DNA of 64,000 nucleotides from positions 3,592,168-3,656,167 of the forward strand of contig LT827128.1 of the NCBI GenBank assembly GCA_900170005.1, in the 5' to 3' direction. The position numbers and the translations under genes are program-made. Origin of the DNA: Gordonibacter massiliensis (ex Traore et al. 2017). GTDB taxonomy: Bacteria > Actinomycetota > Coriobacteriia > Coriobacteriales > Eggerthellaceae. Below, in pieces: positions 16,580 to 23,999 of this stretch (its first letter is position 1; each line of letters opens with the position of its first letter). The notes under the pieces were generated by a model. The model ran no database searches. It worked only from the letters and a program-made list of their open reading frames with translations, and had not been told where the DNA came from.

Positions 16580-16907
16580 CGCACTCTTGATCGACTACGA
16601 GTTCTGCACGGGCTGCCACGCCTGCGAGGTGGCCTGCAAGAAGCACCTCGGCCTGCCGCAGGGCCAGTTCGGCATCAAGCTATTGCAGGACGGCCCGCGC
16701 GAGCTGGAAGGGGGAGGCTGGGAGTACAACTACCTGCCCATGCCCACCAGCCTGTGCGACCTGTGCGCCCCGCGCATCGCCGAGGGCAAGGACGCCGCCT
16801 GCGTCCACCACTGCCCGGCCCACGCCATGCGGTTCGGCCCCGCGGACGAGATCGCTGCGGCGGCCGCCGAGAAGGGCCGCCGCGCGATGTTCGTGCCGAC
16901 GGTCTGA
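16572..16907 (+). CDS. 4Fe-4S ferredoxin-like subunit (copy 1)
   Basis: A 111-aa electron-transfer subunit. The first cluster motif is CTGCHACEVACKKH and the second is CDLC...CVHHCPAHAMRFG, enough for two [4Fe-4S] clusters. It should pass electrons to the preceding molybdenum subunit, with which it is translationally coupled: the ATG at 16572 lies inside the last codons of that gene. It is shorter than DmsB (about 200 aa) and has no membrane partner, so its electron donor must be soluble. The DNA is almost identical to 19400-19738 over about 330 bp with only a few mostly silent changes, far more alike than the two large-subunit genes. Confidence 0.9.
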   Translation: MANALLIDYEFCTGCHACEVACKKHLGLPQGQFGIKLLQDGPRELEGGGWEYNYLPMPTSLCDLCAPRIAEGKDAACVHHCPAHAMRFGPADEIAAAAAEKGRRAMFVPTV

Positions 16908-16933
16908 AACGCCGGCGCCCATGCGGGTCGACT

Positions 16934-17014
16934 GTAGGGCAAGGGCTCTGCCCTTGCCGTCGGCCCGCGAAGGCGCTCCGTCGTTGGGCGGCAAGGGCAG
17001 AGCCCTTGCCCTAC
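16934..17014. repeat. REPIN-like inverted repeat, copy 2
   Basis: Perfect 26-bp inverted arms (16934-16959 and 16989-17014), each internally palindromic and matching the element at 485-565. It lies between the first ferredoxin subunit and the second large-subunit gene, so it may uncouple the two enzyme units or stabilise the upstream mRNA. Confidence 0.87.
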
Positions 17015-17087
17015 AAGGGGCGCCGACATAGGCCAAGCACCGCGCCGGTTTCGGCGCAAGCTCTATGGACACACGAAAGAGGAGATC

Positions 17088-19403
17088 ATGGAAGATTATT
17101 ACGAGAGCCATAAAGGCCAGGTGGAATGGCAGGACGGCGACTACACCGTCACGCGCACCACGGTTTGGTCCGGCCCCGGATGCCACGACGGCTGCGGCGT
17201 GCTGTACTACACGAAGGACGGCAAGCTCGAAAAGGTCGAGGGCGATCCCGACTGCGCCTACAACCAAGGCACGCTCTGCATGCGCTGTCTCGAGATGCCC
17301 GAAGCCGTGAACAACCCCCGTCGTCCCACCCGTCCGCTCAAGCGCGTCGGCGAGCGCGGCGAGAACAAGTGGGAGGGCATCACCTGGGATGAGGCCTACG
17401 ACATCATCGAGGCGAAGGTGCGCAGCATCTGGGATGAGTACGCTCCCGAGTCCATCGCGTGCATGATCGGCACGGGCCGCGCGAATTGCTGGCAGGTGCC
17501 CTATCTGTGCTACTCGGCCTTCGGTTCGCCGAACTTCTGCCTGGGCTTCCTTTCCGGGGAGTCCTGCTTCCAGCCCCGTTCCGCCGCCATGGCCTCCATG
17601 AACGGCGACTTTCTGATCGCCGACTGCTCGCAGCAGTTCGAGAAGCGCTACGACACCGAGAACACCGAATGGCGCGTGCCCGAGATCATCGTCAACTGGG
17701 GCTGCAACGCCGTCGCCTCCAACTCCGACAACTTCTACGGGGGCTGGATCGTCGACTGCATGCAGCGCGGCACGAAGCTCATCACCGTCGACCCGTCGCT
17801 GACCTGGCTCGCCGCGCGCTCCGAGGTATGGCTGCGCCTGCGCCCCGGCACCGACGGCGCCCTGGCCCTGGCCATGCTGAACGTCATCATCGAAGAGGAC
17901 CTGTGGGACCACGACTTCGTCGAGAACTGGTGCTACGGCTTCGACGAGCTGGCCGAGCGCGTGAAGGAGTGGACGCCCGAGCGGAGCGCCGAGATCTGCT
18001 GGGTCGAAGCGGACACGATTCGCGCCGCCGCCCGCCGGTACGCCGAAGCCAAGCCCGCCGCCATCCAATGGGGCCTTCCCATCGACCAGGCCGTCATGGG
18101 CATTCCCACGGCGCAGGCCATCAACGCGCTCTGGGCCATCACCGGGAACACGGACGTTCCCGGCGGCAACATCATCATCCGCAACGCCTTCGACCAGAAC
18201 GTGTCCTACAACTACGGTTACAACAACCTGCCGGCCGAGGTCCAGGCGAAGCGCATCGGCGCCGAGTACCCGCTCATGTCGAAGGCCGGGTTCAGCTCGA
18301 CGGCCCACTCCGATTCCATCCTGCAGGCCATCGAGACGGGCGAGCCGTATCCCATCCGCATGCTGTGGCTCACCTCCACGAACCCCATCGCCAACATGGC
18401 GTCCGACGCTCCCCGCGTGTTCCGCGCGGTGAAGACGGTCGACTTCGTCGTCGTCAACGACCTGTTCCTCACGCCCACTGCCGTGGCCTTCGCGGACATC
18501 TTCCTGCCCGCCGCCATGAGCCCCGAGCGCGACATGCAGCGCGTGTGGTGGGTTCCGCTGCGCGGCATGAAGAAGGTCGTGCAGTACGCCGAGGCGAAGT
18601 CCGACGACACGGTGGTCACCGAGCTGGGCAAGCGCCTGCATCCCGAGAACTTCCCTTGGGACGACGACAAGGGATGGACGGACAACATCCTGCGCACCGA
18701 GACCCCGGGCTACGACGGCGGCTACGACGACCTGTGCAACCGCGACGTCTGGGTCTACCCCGACTTCGAGTACCGCAAGTACGAGAAGGGTCTGCTGCGT
18801 CCCGACGGCCAGCCGGGTTTCAACACGCCCACCGGCCGCGTGGAGTTGTACAACTCGGTGTTCTCGCTGTGGGGCTACGATCCGCTGCCCGACTGGGCCG
18901 AGCCCTCGTGCTCGCCGTACGCGTCCCCCGAGCTTTACGAAGAGTACCCCTTCGTGCTCACCACTGGCGCGCGCTCCTTCGAGTTCTTCCACTCCGAGCA
19001 CCGTCAGCCCGAGCTGACCTCGCGCGAGCTGCATCCCGACCCCCTGTTCGAGATGAGCGCCAAGAGCGCCGCCGAACTCGGGCTGCACGAGGGCGATTGG
19101 TGCTGGCTCGAGAACCAGCGCGGGCGCTGCCGCCAGAAGCTGCACGTGAACCCCTCGCTCGACGACCGCGTCGTACGCGCCGAGCACGGCTGGTGGTTCC
19201 CCGAAAGGGAGGCTGCCGAACCCTCGCTCTACGGCGTGTTCGACTCCAACATCAACAACCTGCTGCCGCAATGCGAGAACGGCGTGACGGGGTACGGCGC
19301 GCCGTACAAGAACCAGCTGTGCAAAGTCTATCTGTGCACCGAGGAGAACAGCGAAACGCTGCCTTCCCTGCACGTTACCAAGATGGGAGGCTACTCCAAA
19401 TGA
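17088..19403 (+). CDS. molybdopterin oxidoreductase, transhydroxylase/catechol-dehydroxylase-like (copy 2)
   Basis: A 771-aa paralogue of the protein at 14213-16579, with the same cytoplasmic bis-MGD architecture and no export signal. The N-terminal cysteines are C32, C36, C64 and C67, again without the usual first cluster ligand. Long blocks match copy 1, for example RQKLHVNPSLDDRVVRAEHG near the C-terminus. Substitutions cluster in the region around residues 115-145 (CMIGTGRANCWQVPYLC versus CHIGTGRNNCDQIPYLC) and in an insertion-bearing segment near residue 540, which may tune substrate choice. The ATG at 17088 has AGAGGAG. The downstream ferredoxin gene overlaps by ATGA. The two copies probably act on related aromatic substrates under one LysR regulator. 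Confidence 0.88.
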   Translation: MEDYYESHKGQVEWQDGDYTVTRTTVWSGPGCHDGCGVLYYTKDGKLEKVEGDPDCAYNQGTLCMRCLEMPEAVNNPRRPTRPLKRVGERGENKWEGITWDEAYDIIEAKVRSIWDEYAPESIACMIGTGRANCWQVPYLCYSAFGSPNFCLGFLSGESCFQPRSAAMASMNGDFLIADCSQQFEKRYDTENTEWRVPEIIVNWGCNAVASNSDNFYGGWIVDCMQRGTKLITVDPSLTWLAARSEVWLRLRPGTDGALALAMLNVIIEEDLWDHDFVENWCYGFDELAERVKEWTPERSAEICWVEADTIRAAARRYAEAKPAAIQWGLPIDQAVMGIPTAQAINALWAITGNTDVPGGNIIIRNAFDQNVSYNYGYNNLPAEVQAKRIGAEYPLMSKAGFSSTAHSDSILQAIETGEPYPIRMLWLTSTNPIANMASDAPRVFRAVKTVDFVVVNDLFLTPTAVAFADIFLPAAMSPERDMQRVWWVPLRGMKKVVQYAEAKSDDTVVTELGKRLHPENFPWDDDKGWTDNILRTETPGYDGGYDDLCNRDVWVYPDFEYRKYEKGLLRPDGQPGFNTPTGRVELYNSVFSLWGYDPLPDWAEPSCSPYASPELYEEYPFVLTTGARSFEFFHSEHRQPELTSRELHPDPLFEMSAKSAAELGLHEGDWCWLENQRGRCRQKLHVNPSLDDRVVRAEHGWWFPEREAAEPSLYGVFDSNINNLLPQCENGVTGYGAPYKNQLCKVYLCTEENSETLPSLHVTKMGGYSK

Positions 19404-19738
19404 CCACGAACGCGCTCTTGATCGACTACGAGTTCTGCACGGGCTGCCACGCCTGCGAGGTGGCCTGCAAGAAGCACCTCGGCCTGCCGCAGGGCCAGTT
19501 CGGCATCAAGCTATTGCAGGACGGCCCGCGCGAGCTGGAAGGGGGAGGCTGGGAGTACAACTACCTGCCCATGCCCACCAGCCTGTGCGACATGTGCGCC
19601 CCCCGCATCGCCGAGGGCAAGGACGCCGCCTGCGTCCACCACTGCCCGGCCCACGCCATGCGGTTCGGCCCCGCGGACGAGATCGCCGCCGCGGCCGCCG
19701 AGAAGGGCCGCCGCGCGATGTTCGTGCCGACGGTCTAG
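19400..19738 (+). CDS. 4Fe-4S ferredoxin-like subunit (copy 2)
   Basis: A 112-aa protein identical to the copy at 16572-16907 except at its first residues and one Leu/Met change (CDMC versus CDLC). It has the same two four-cysteine motifs and the same job as electron donor to a molybdenum subunit. It starts at 19400 in an ATGA overlap with the preceding gene, so the two are made together. Near-identity with copy 1 implies recent duplication or gene conversion, and suggests that both large subunits are fed from the same electron source. Confidence 0.9.
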   Translation: MTTNALLIDYEFCTGCHACEVACKKHLGLPQGQFGIKLLQDGPRELEGGGWEYNYLPMPTSLCDMCAPRIAEGKDAACVHHCPAHAMRFGPADEIAAAAAEKGRRAMFVPTV

Positions 19739-19835
19739 CCGTTTGCCGAAGGGGCCGCATCGAAAGCCGCTCGGCGCTCTCTATCGGCCCCTTCCCTTTG
19801 TTTTGAAAACCAGTATCGAACGAAAGGATTTTCAT

Positions 19836-20060
19836 ATGTGCTTCAGACCGGCAACCGTTGCTCCCGACAAAACTTGCCCCGCCTGCGGGGAAACGTGCAA
19901 ACCGGAGCTGGACGCGTGTCCGAAATGCGGTGCAGAACTTCCGAAGACGCCTATGCCGCCCATGCCCGGCGCCCCCGGTGCGGCGGGCGCTCCCGGTATG
20001 CCCAAGGCTCCCGGCGCGCCCGGCGCGCCCAAACCCCCGAGCGCTCCCGGCACGCGTTAG
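19836..20060 (+). CDS. small zinc-ribbon protein with collagen-like Gly-Ala-Pro tail
   Basis: A 74-aa protein with two parts. Residues 1-34 hold a zinc ribbon (CPACG at 15-19, CPKCG at 30-34). Residues about 40-74 are a low-complexity run of G-A-P and G-x-P triplets resembling a short collagen-like segment. The ATG at 19836 has CGAAAGGA; a longer in-frame reading from 19743 lacks a ribosome-binding site. The gene closes the molybdoenzyme cluster, 97 bp after the second ferredoxin gene. The function is unknown. A zinc ribbon with a flexible Pro-rich arm could act as a docking or assembly factor, but nothing in the sequence proves this. Confidence 0.7.
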   Translation: MCFRPATVAPDKTCPACGETCKPELDACPKCGAELPKTPMPPMPGAPGAAGAPGMPKAPGAPGAPKPPSAPGTR

Positions 20061-20137
20061 GCTCTCCTGCCCGTCTTGGCGGCCCCACCGAGCGACTTCG
20101 CCGGCTTTCGATGTACCTTTTCCCTTGAGAGGTTGCG

Positions 20138-21367
20138 ATGGAGTATCCCAATCATCCTGCGCGGCGGTACCAGAACTGCATCGCGGTGGCGGTCCCGCTC
20201 TTTCTGGTCGCCACGGCGGTGACGGCGATCCAGTACAAGATACCCACTATCATGGTTCCCGTCATGCAGCAGTTCGGGGTGGGTGCGTACGCCGCCTCGT
20301 GGCTCATGTCCATCTTCACGTTCGTGGGCATCGTGTTCTCCCTGCCGGTGGGGATGCTCGCGCGCAGGTTCCAGCCGAAAAGGATCATCCTCTCTGCCGT
20401 GGTCCTGGCGTGTGCCTCCTCCCTCGCCGGAGCGTTTGCCCAAGACGTTGCCCTGCTTCTGGTCACGCGCGCGCTGGAGGGCGTCTCGCTCGTGTGCATT
20501 ATCGCGTGCGGGCCCATCGTGATCCAGCAGTGCGTCGATCCTGCCAGGAGGGGAACCGCTTCGGGCATCTGGATGCTGGGCGGCATGATCGGCGCCACGC
20601 TGGCGGGCGTGACGACGCCTCTGCTTTACGATCTGGTCGGGTTTTCCGGGCTATGGCTTGCCTATGCCGCTTTTGCCGCCGTCTCGGGCGCCATCCTTGC
20701 CGTGGTGGTGAAGACCCCGGTGGCAAAGGCCCTTGCGGCAAACGGGAACGAATCGCGTGCCGCGCGCGATGCGCGTCCCTTCCGGGAAAGGCTCAAAGCG
20801 GAATACGGGGTGTTCGCCAAGCCGAACACGTGGGCCTTCTACCTTCCTTTCGGCATATTCCAGATACTGCTGCTGTCGGTGCTCTCGTACGCTCCCACTT
20901 CTTTGCAGCAGCAGGGCATGGACGCATCCTTGTCGGGATTCGTGAGCACGTTTCCCATGCTCATCGCCATCGTGTCGTCCGTCGCGTTCGGCGCGTTGTC
21001 GGACGCCCTGCATCGCTGCAAGCCGCTGTTCGTCGTGGGGATGTTGGCGATGGCTCTTTGCACGCCGGTGCTCTTGACGCTTTCCGGGGTGCCTTTGTGG
21101 ATCGCCGTCGTGGCGATGGGCCTGCTCGCCATGGGCGTGCCTACTGTTGCCATTTCCGCCTATCCTTCGATTCTGGGCGATCCGAAGCTGATGACCGTGG
21201 GCATGGGTGTGCTCATGCTGGTGCAGAGCATGGGCCAGTTCCTCGGTTCGTTCGTGCCCGCCAGCCTGCTCGGCCCCGATCTGTCCCAATGGACGCTGTG
21301 CGCCGCCGTGCTGTGCGGGCTCGGGCTCGTCGGCACCGTCTCGCTGCTGGCGTGCAGGTTCAGGTGA
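20138..21367 (+). CDS. MFS transporter (second, CynX/NimT-like)
   Basis: A 409-aa major facilitator with twelve predicted helices. The cytoplasmic loop after helix 2 reads GMLARRFQPKRI, and helix 5 has GGMIGATLAGVTTPLL. It resembles CynX/NimT-type anion or aromatic-compound carriers more than the MFS at 12829, so the two are not close paralogues. The ATG at 20138 has GAGAGG at good distance. It follows the zinc-ribbon gene by 77 bp on the same strand and may be the last gene of the molybdoenzyme cluster, giving the cluster one carrier at each end. That could allow substrate uptake and product export, or the use of two substrates. Confidence 0.85.
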   Translation: MEYPNHPARRYQNCIAVAVPLFLVATAVTAIQYKIPTIMVPVMQQFGVGAYAASWLMSIFTFVGIVFSLPVGMLARRFQPKRIILSAVVLACASSLAGAFAQDVALLLVTRALEGVSLVCIIACGPIVIQQCVDPARRGTASGIWMLGGMIGATLAGVTTPLLYDLVGFSGLWLAYAAFAAVSGAILAVVVKTPVAKALAANGNESRAARDARPFRERLKAEYGVFAKPNTWAFYLPFGIFQILLLSVLSYAPTSLQQQGMDASLSGFVSTFPMLIAIVSSVAFGALSDALHRCKPLFVVGMLAMALCTPVLLTLSGVPLWIAVVAMGLLAMGVPTVAISAYPSILGDPKLMTVGMGVLMLVQSMGQFLGSFVPASLLGPDLSQWTLCAAVLCGLGLVGTVSLLACRFR

Positions 21368-21429
21368 TCGACGCGCGCCTGAAGAGGGGTTGTTCCTGAA
21401 GTCGCCCCTCAGCATTCCCACACGAGGCT

Positions 21430-21455
21430 GACAAAGCGTCTTCGCGTCTTTTTTG
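21430..21455 (+). terminator. weak terminator-like T-run
   Basis: A short imperfect stem ends in CGCGTC followed by T6, about 65 bp after the MFS gene. The stem is poor but it is the only T-rich end signal here. The rest of 21368-21643 holds nothing I can identify. Confidence 0.3.
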
Positions 21456-21643
21456 TAGCGCAGAACCTTACTCTGCGAGAAGACCGTGGAAACGGTGCGT
21501 TTCGGCGGGTTTTGGCATGCTTCCGCGTGGCAAGACTCGTTTTCGTAGGTCGTGGGTCGAAGTAAGTCCCAGCACTACGGAACGACCGTCGCGTTACCGT
21601 GACATTCGAAACTACCCCTAAACACTGCGATGTTCGCGCGTTC

Positions 21644-21871
21644 CTAGAAATCGATCAGGTCGTCCACGCGCACGCCAAGGGCGTCGGCGATCTTCATAAG
21701 CTGCTCGAGGCCGATTTTGATTTGGCCTTTCTCGACGCGCATAATGTAGGAATTCGAGGTTGAATGACCGATCATGCCTGCAAGATCCCTTTGAGACAAC
21801 TCGCGATCCATTCTGGCGCTACGAATCGCCTCTCCCAAGCACGCGTATCTTTTGTCCATATTCTCGGCCAT
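21644..21871 (-). CDS. XRE-family (Cro/C1) regulator, 75 aa
   Basis: A 75-aa single-domain repressor-type protein. A Cro/C1 helix-turn-helix spans about residues 12-68 with LSQRDLAGMIGHSTS...IMRVEKG as the recognition region and the family's typical C-terminal MKIADALGVRVDDLI. It diverges from another XRE-type gene at 21988, and an 8+8 bp dyad lies between them. The first Met (21871) or the fifth residue Met (21859) could be the start. Such small regulators commonly repress their own promoter and that of a neighbour; here both genes of the pair are regulators. Confidence 0.85.
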   Translation of the reverse strand: MAENMDKRYACLGEAIRSARMDRELSQRDLAGMIGHSTSNSYIMRVEKGQIKIGLEQLMKIADALGVRVDDLIDF

Positions 21872-21902
21872 GACAAGAGGGTATGCGCTAGAATTATCTT
21901 GA

Positions 21903-21922
21903 TGAATACTGGTGAGTATTCA
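21903..21922. promoter_or_regulatory. operator dyad TGAATACT-GGTG-AGTATTCA
   Basis: A perfect 8-bp inverted repeat with a 4-bp spacer lies in the 116-bp gap between two divergent XRE genes. The size and symmetry fit a Cro/C1-type dimer. On the minus strand a GATAAT -10-like box lies close by, so binding should block the 21644-21871 promoter. Confidence 0.7.
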
Positions 21923-21987
21923 TTTAACGCGCGTTGACATTTTGTGCTGCATGGGATGGCGGACGCTTGGAAAAGAGAGGACGAAGC

Positions 21988-22209
21988 ATGTCCATAAGGC
22001 TGCGCTTCGATTGCGTTACGGACGAGCGCGAGGTTGGCTTGCGCGAGCTTTCGGAAAGAGTGGGGATCGCTCCGGGCAGCCTCTCTCGCATCGAAACGGG
22101 CGGGATCCGCGCCATACGCTTCTCGACGTTGAGCGGGCTATGCGAGGCGCTGGGATGTCAGCCAGGCGATTTGCTGGAATACATTCCCGACGGCAGCAGC
22201 GGCGATTGA
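21988..22209 (+). CDS. XRE-family regulator (HTH_26 type), 73 aa
   Basis: A 73-aa helix-turn-helix protein of the short HTH_26/YozG type: it begins MSIRLRF, has the recognition segment LSERVGIAPGSLSRIETG, and ends with the LCEALGCQPGDLLEY motif seen in this group. The ATG at 21988 has AGAGAGG. It is divergent from the 75-aa regulator at 21644, sharing an intergenic operator. Having two divergent small regulators resembles a phage or mobile-element switch, but no integrase or phage genes lie nearby. The downstream 437 bp contain two inverted repeats and no gene. Confidence 0.82.
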   Translation: MSIRLRFDCVTDEREVGLRELSERVGIAPGSLSRIETGGIRAIRFSTLSGLCEALGCQPGDLLEYIPDGSSGD

Positions 22210-22326
22210 GCCGGCGGGCGAGGGGCTTTCGGCAATCGGCGGTTGGCGAAAGCGTCCTTGGCCGACGCTTGGGCTTTGGCGGAGGCGCGCTTGGCTGCGA
22301 CTGCGGGGCGACAGACTTCTCCTCTC

Positions 22327-22489
22327 GGAACAAAAATCACCGATCCTCTGCAGGTTTGGGCTCGAAACGAGCTTCCGTGGTTCGGCGTTGTTCGCCTCGT
22401 CGTCCGTTTGCCCAGTTCGCGCGAATCGGCAACGACTTGCTGGGCGCTGCAGGGCGGCGTGCATGCAGAGGATCGGTGATTTTTGTTCC
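22327..22489. repeat. 26-bp perfect inverted repeat with 111-bp spacer
   Basis: Arms at 22327-22352 and 22464-22489 are perfect reverse complements and contain an AT-rich AAAAATCACCGATCC core unlike the surrounding GC-rich DNA. It lies in the 437-bp gene-free stretch 22210-22646. No transposase is present; it could be a MITE-like remnant or a structured RNA. Confidence 0.8.
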
Positions 22490-22520
22490 AAACGGCATGC
22501 GGGCGATGACCGCAAGGTCG

Positions 22521-22578
22521 CACTGTCGGCCCAAAAACGCGTTTTGGGGCCGAATTCCGCGTTTTCGGGCCGACAGTG
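22521..22578. repeat. 12-bp inverted repeat upstream of flavoprotein gene
   Basis: CACTGTCGGCCC (22521-22532) and its reverse complement (22567-22578) flank a near-palindrome, AAAACGCGTTTT. The element lies 69 bp before the flavoprotein start, directly after the 26-bp repeat. Confidence 0.6.
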
Positions 22579-22634
22579 TCGGCGCACCGACGCCGCGAAA
22601 CGCGTTCCGCATGGGCGCGCCGCTTCGCTTACCC

Positions 22635-22640
22635 TATAAT
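22635..22640 (+). promoter_or_regulatory. -10 box TATAAT giving a leaderless mRNA
   Basis: A consensus TATAAT ends 6 bases before the ATG at 22647, so the first transcribed base should be at or next to the start codon. No ribosome-binding site is present. Confidence 0.6.
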
Positions 22641-22646
22641 GGCGGC

Positions 22647-23873
22647 ATGAAGAAACTGGCTATCATAGGCGGCGGAGCCGCCGGACTGGCGGCGGCCGTC
22701 TCCGCCGCGCGCGACGCGGCAGGCGGCATGGACGTCGTGGTGTACGAAGCCGACGAGCGCGTGGGGCGCTCCATTCTGGCCACGGGCAACGGGCGGTGCA
22801 ACTTCTCGAACGCGCGCGTCGACGAGGGAGTGTACCGCAATGCGGAGTTCGTCGCGGCGGCGCTCGGCGTGCTCGCCGACGCCGAAGCGCCCGTCGATCC
22901 CGTGCACGCGTTCTTCGCCGATCTCGGCCTTATGTGGCGCGAGGAGGGCGAGGGGCGCCTGTACCCGCTTGCCAACAAGGCTTCGAGCGTGCTCGACGTG
23001 CTGCGTTCGGCCATGGCCGACTTCGGTGCGGTCGAGGCGTGCGAGCGCCGGGCGGTGCGCCTCGACGTGCCCGAGCGCCCGGGCGGGCGCTTCCATATCC
23101 GTTTCGCCGACGGTGCGGTGGAGCACGCCGACGCCGTGGTGCTGGCCACCGGCGGCCGCACGGCTCGCGAGCTGTTGCCGGCGGGCATCCCCGTGTCCGC
23201 CACGCGTCCGGTGCTCGGGCCGCTGCGCACCGCGACCGACGTGGTGAAGCATCTGAACAACATACGCGTGCGCGGCGCCGTGTCGCTCGCCGGGCCCGAC
23301 GGCCGGGTCAAAGCGCACGAAGCGGGCGAGGTCCTGTTCCGCGATTACGGCGTGTCGGGCATCGCGGTGTTCAACCTGTCGCGTTTCGCCGAAGCGGGCG
23401 ACCGCCTGCTCATCGACCTGCTGCCGCAGGTGCCCGAGGACGGTTGCGCGGGGTTCCTGCACGCGCGCCGCAAGCGGTTCACGTCCGGCGGCCGCCCGCT
23501 CTCGCGCGAGGCGTTCCTGCGCGGCATGCTGCTGCCGGCGGTGGCGCGCGCCGTGCTGCGCGAGGCCGGTTTGGCGCCCGAGGCGCCGCTCGCCAAGCGC
23601 GACGTAGTGCCGCTGGCGGCAGCGCTCAAGGCGTTCCCGCTCGAGGTGCGCGGCATAGGCGACGAGCGCCAATGCCAGGTACGCCGCGGCGGCGCGGACG
23701 TCGCCGCGTTCGACCCCCGCACGCTGGAGGCCCGCACCGTGCCCGGTCTGCACGTGGTGGGCGAGGCTTTGGACGTGGACGCTCCCTGCGGCGGCTACAA
23801 CCTGCACTGGGCCTGGGCGAGTGGCATCCAAGCGGGCTGCGCGGCTACCGCGCGCTTTCGCGAGCGAAGCTAA
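22647..23873 (+). CDS. HI0933/BaiN-family FAD-dependent oxidoreductase
   Basis: A 408-aa soluble flavoprotein. It opens with the dinucleotide-binding motif GGGAAGLAAA, followed by the family hallmark GNGRCNFSN near residue 49. The C-terminus has the second FAD contact GGYNLHWAWASG. The family includes YhiN-like proteins and BaiN, proposed to act in reduction of unsaturated bile-acid intermediates; most members have no proven reaction. The ATG at 22647 directly follows a perfect -10 box and lacks a ribosome-binding site. The gene is alone on its transcript, with inverted repeats upstream and an AT-rich gap downstream. The annotation as a flavoprotein is firm; the substrate is not known. Confidence 0.88.
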   Translation: MKKLAIIGGGAAGLAAAVSAARDAAGGMDVVVYEADERVGRSILATGNGRCNFSNARVDEGVYRNAEFVAAALGVLADAEAPVDPVHAFFADLGLMWREEGEGRLYPLANKASSVLDVLRSAMADFGAVEACERRAVRLDVPERPGGRFHIRFADGAVEHADAVVLATGGRTARELLPAGIPVSATRPVLGPLRTATDVVKHLNNIRVRGAVSLAGPDGRVKAHEAGEVLFRDYGVSGIAVFNLSRFAEAGDRLLIDLLPQVPEDGCAGFLHARRKRFTSGGRPLSREAFLRGMLLPAVARAVLREAGLAPEAPLAKRDVVPLAAALKAFPLEVRGIGDERQCQVRRGGADVAAFDPRTLEARTVPGLHVVGEALDVDAPCGGYNLHWAWASGIQAGCAATARFRERS

Positions 23874-23999
23874 TTTCACGGAGTGTTACAGAAAGTGTCG
23901 ATATTTTTCAAAAAATGGCGTCATTCGATGTAATTTTTCAACACAAATTAACACTTGCTGTACACTAGGCTGAACGGTCGATGCACGGGGAGGATGCGC

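Noticed and set aside
16680-19373. 897-codon open frame antisense to the second molybdoenzyme
   Set aside because: It spans two genes and a repeat, has no start signal and gives a biased, non-domain-like translation.
19966-20060. CRISPR-like or tandem DNA repeat
   Set aside because: The GGCGCXCCC-type repeats encode the Gly-Ala-Pro tail of a small protein; there are no spacers.
21368-21643. Possible tRNA or small RNA in the gap after the second MFS gene
   Set aside because: A short stem (CGCAGA/TCTGCG) is present but no cloverleaf, T-loop or other RNA signature can be traced.
21644-22646. Prophage immunity region
   Set aside because: Two divergent XRE genes and an operator are suggestive, but no integrase, attachment site or structural phage gene lies within the window.
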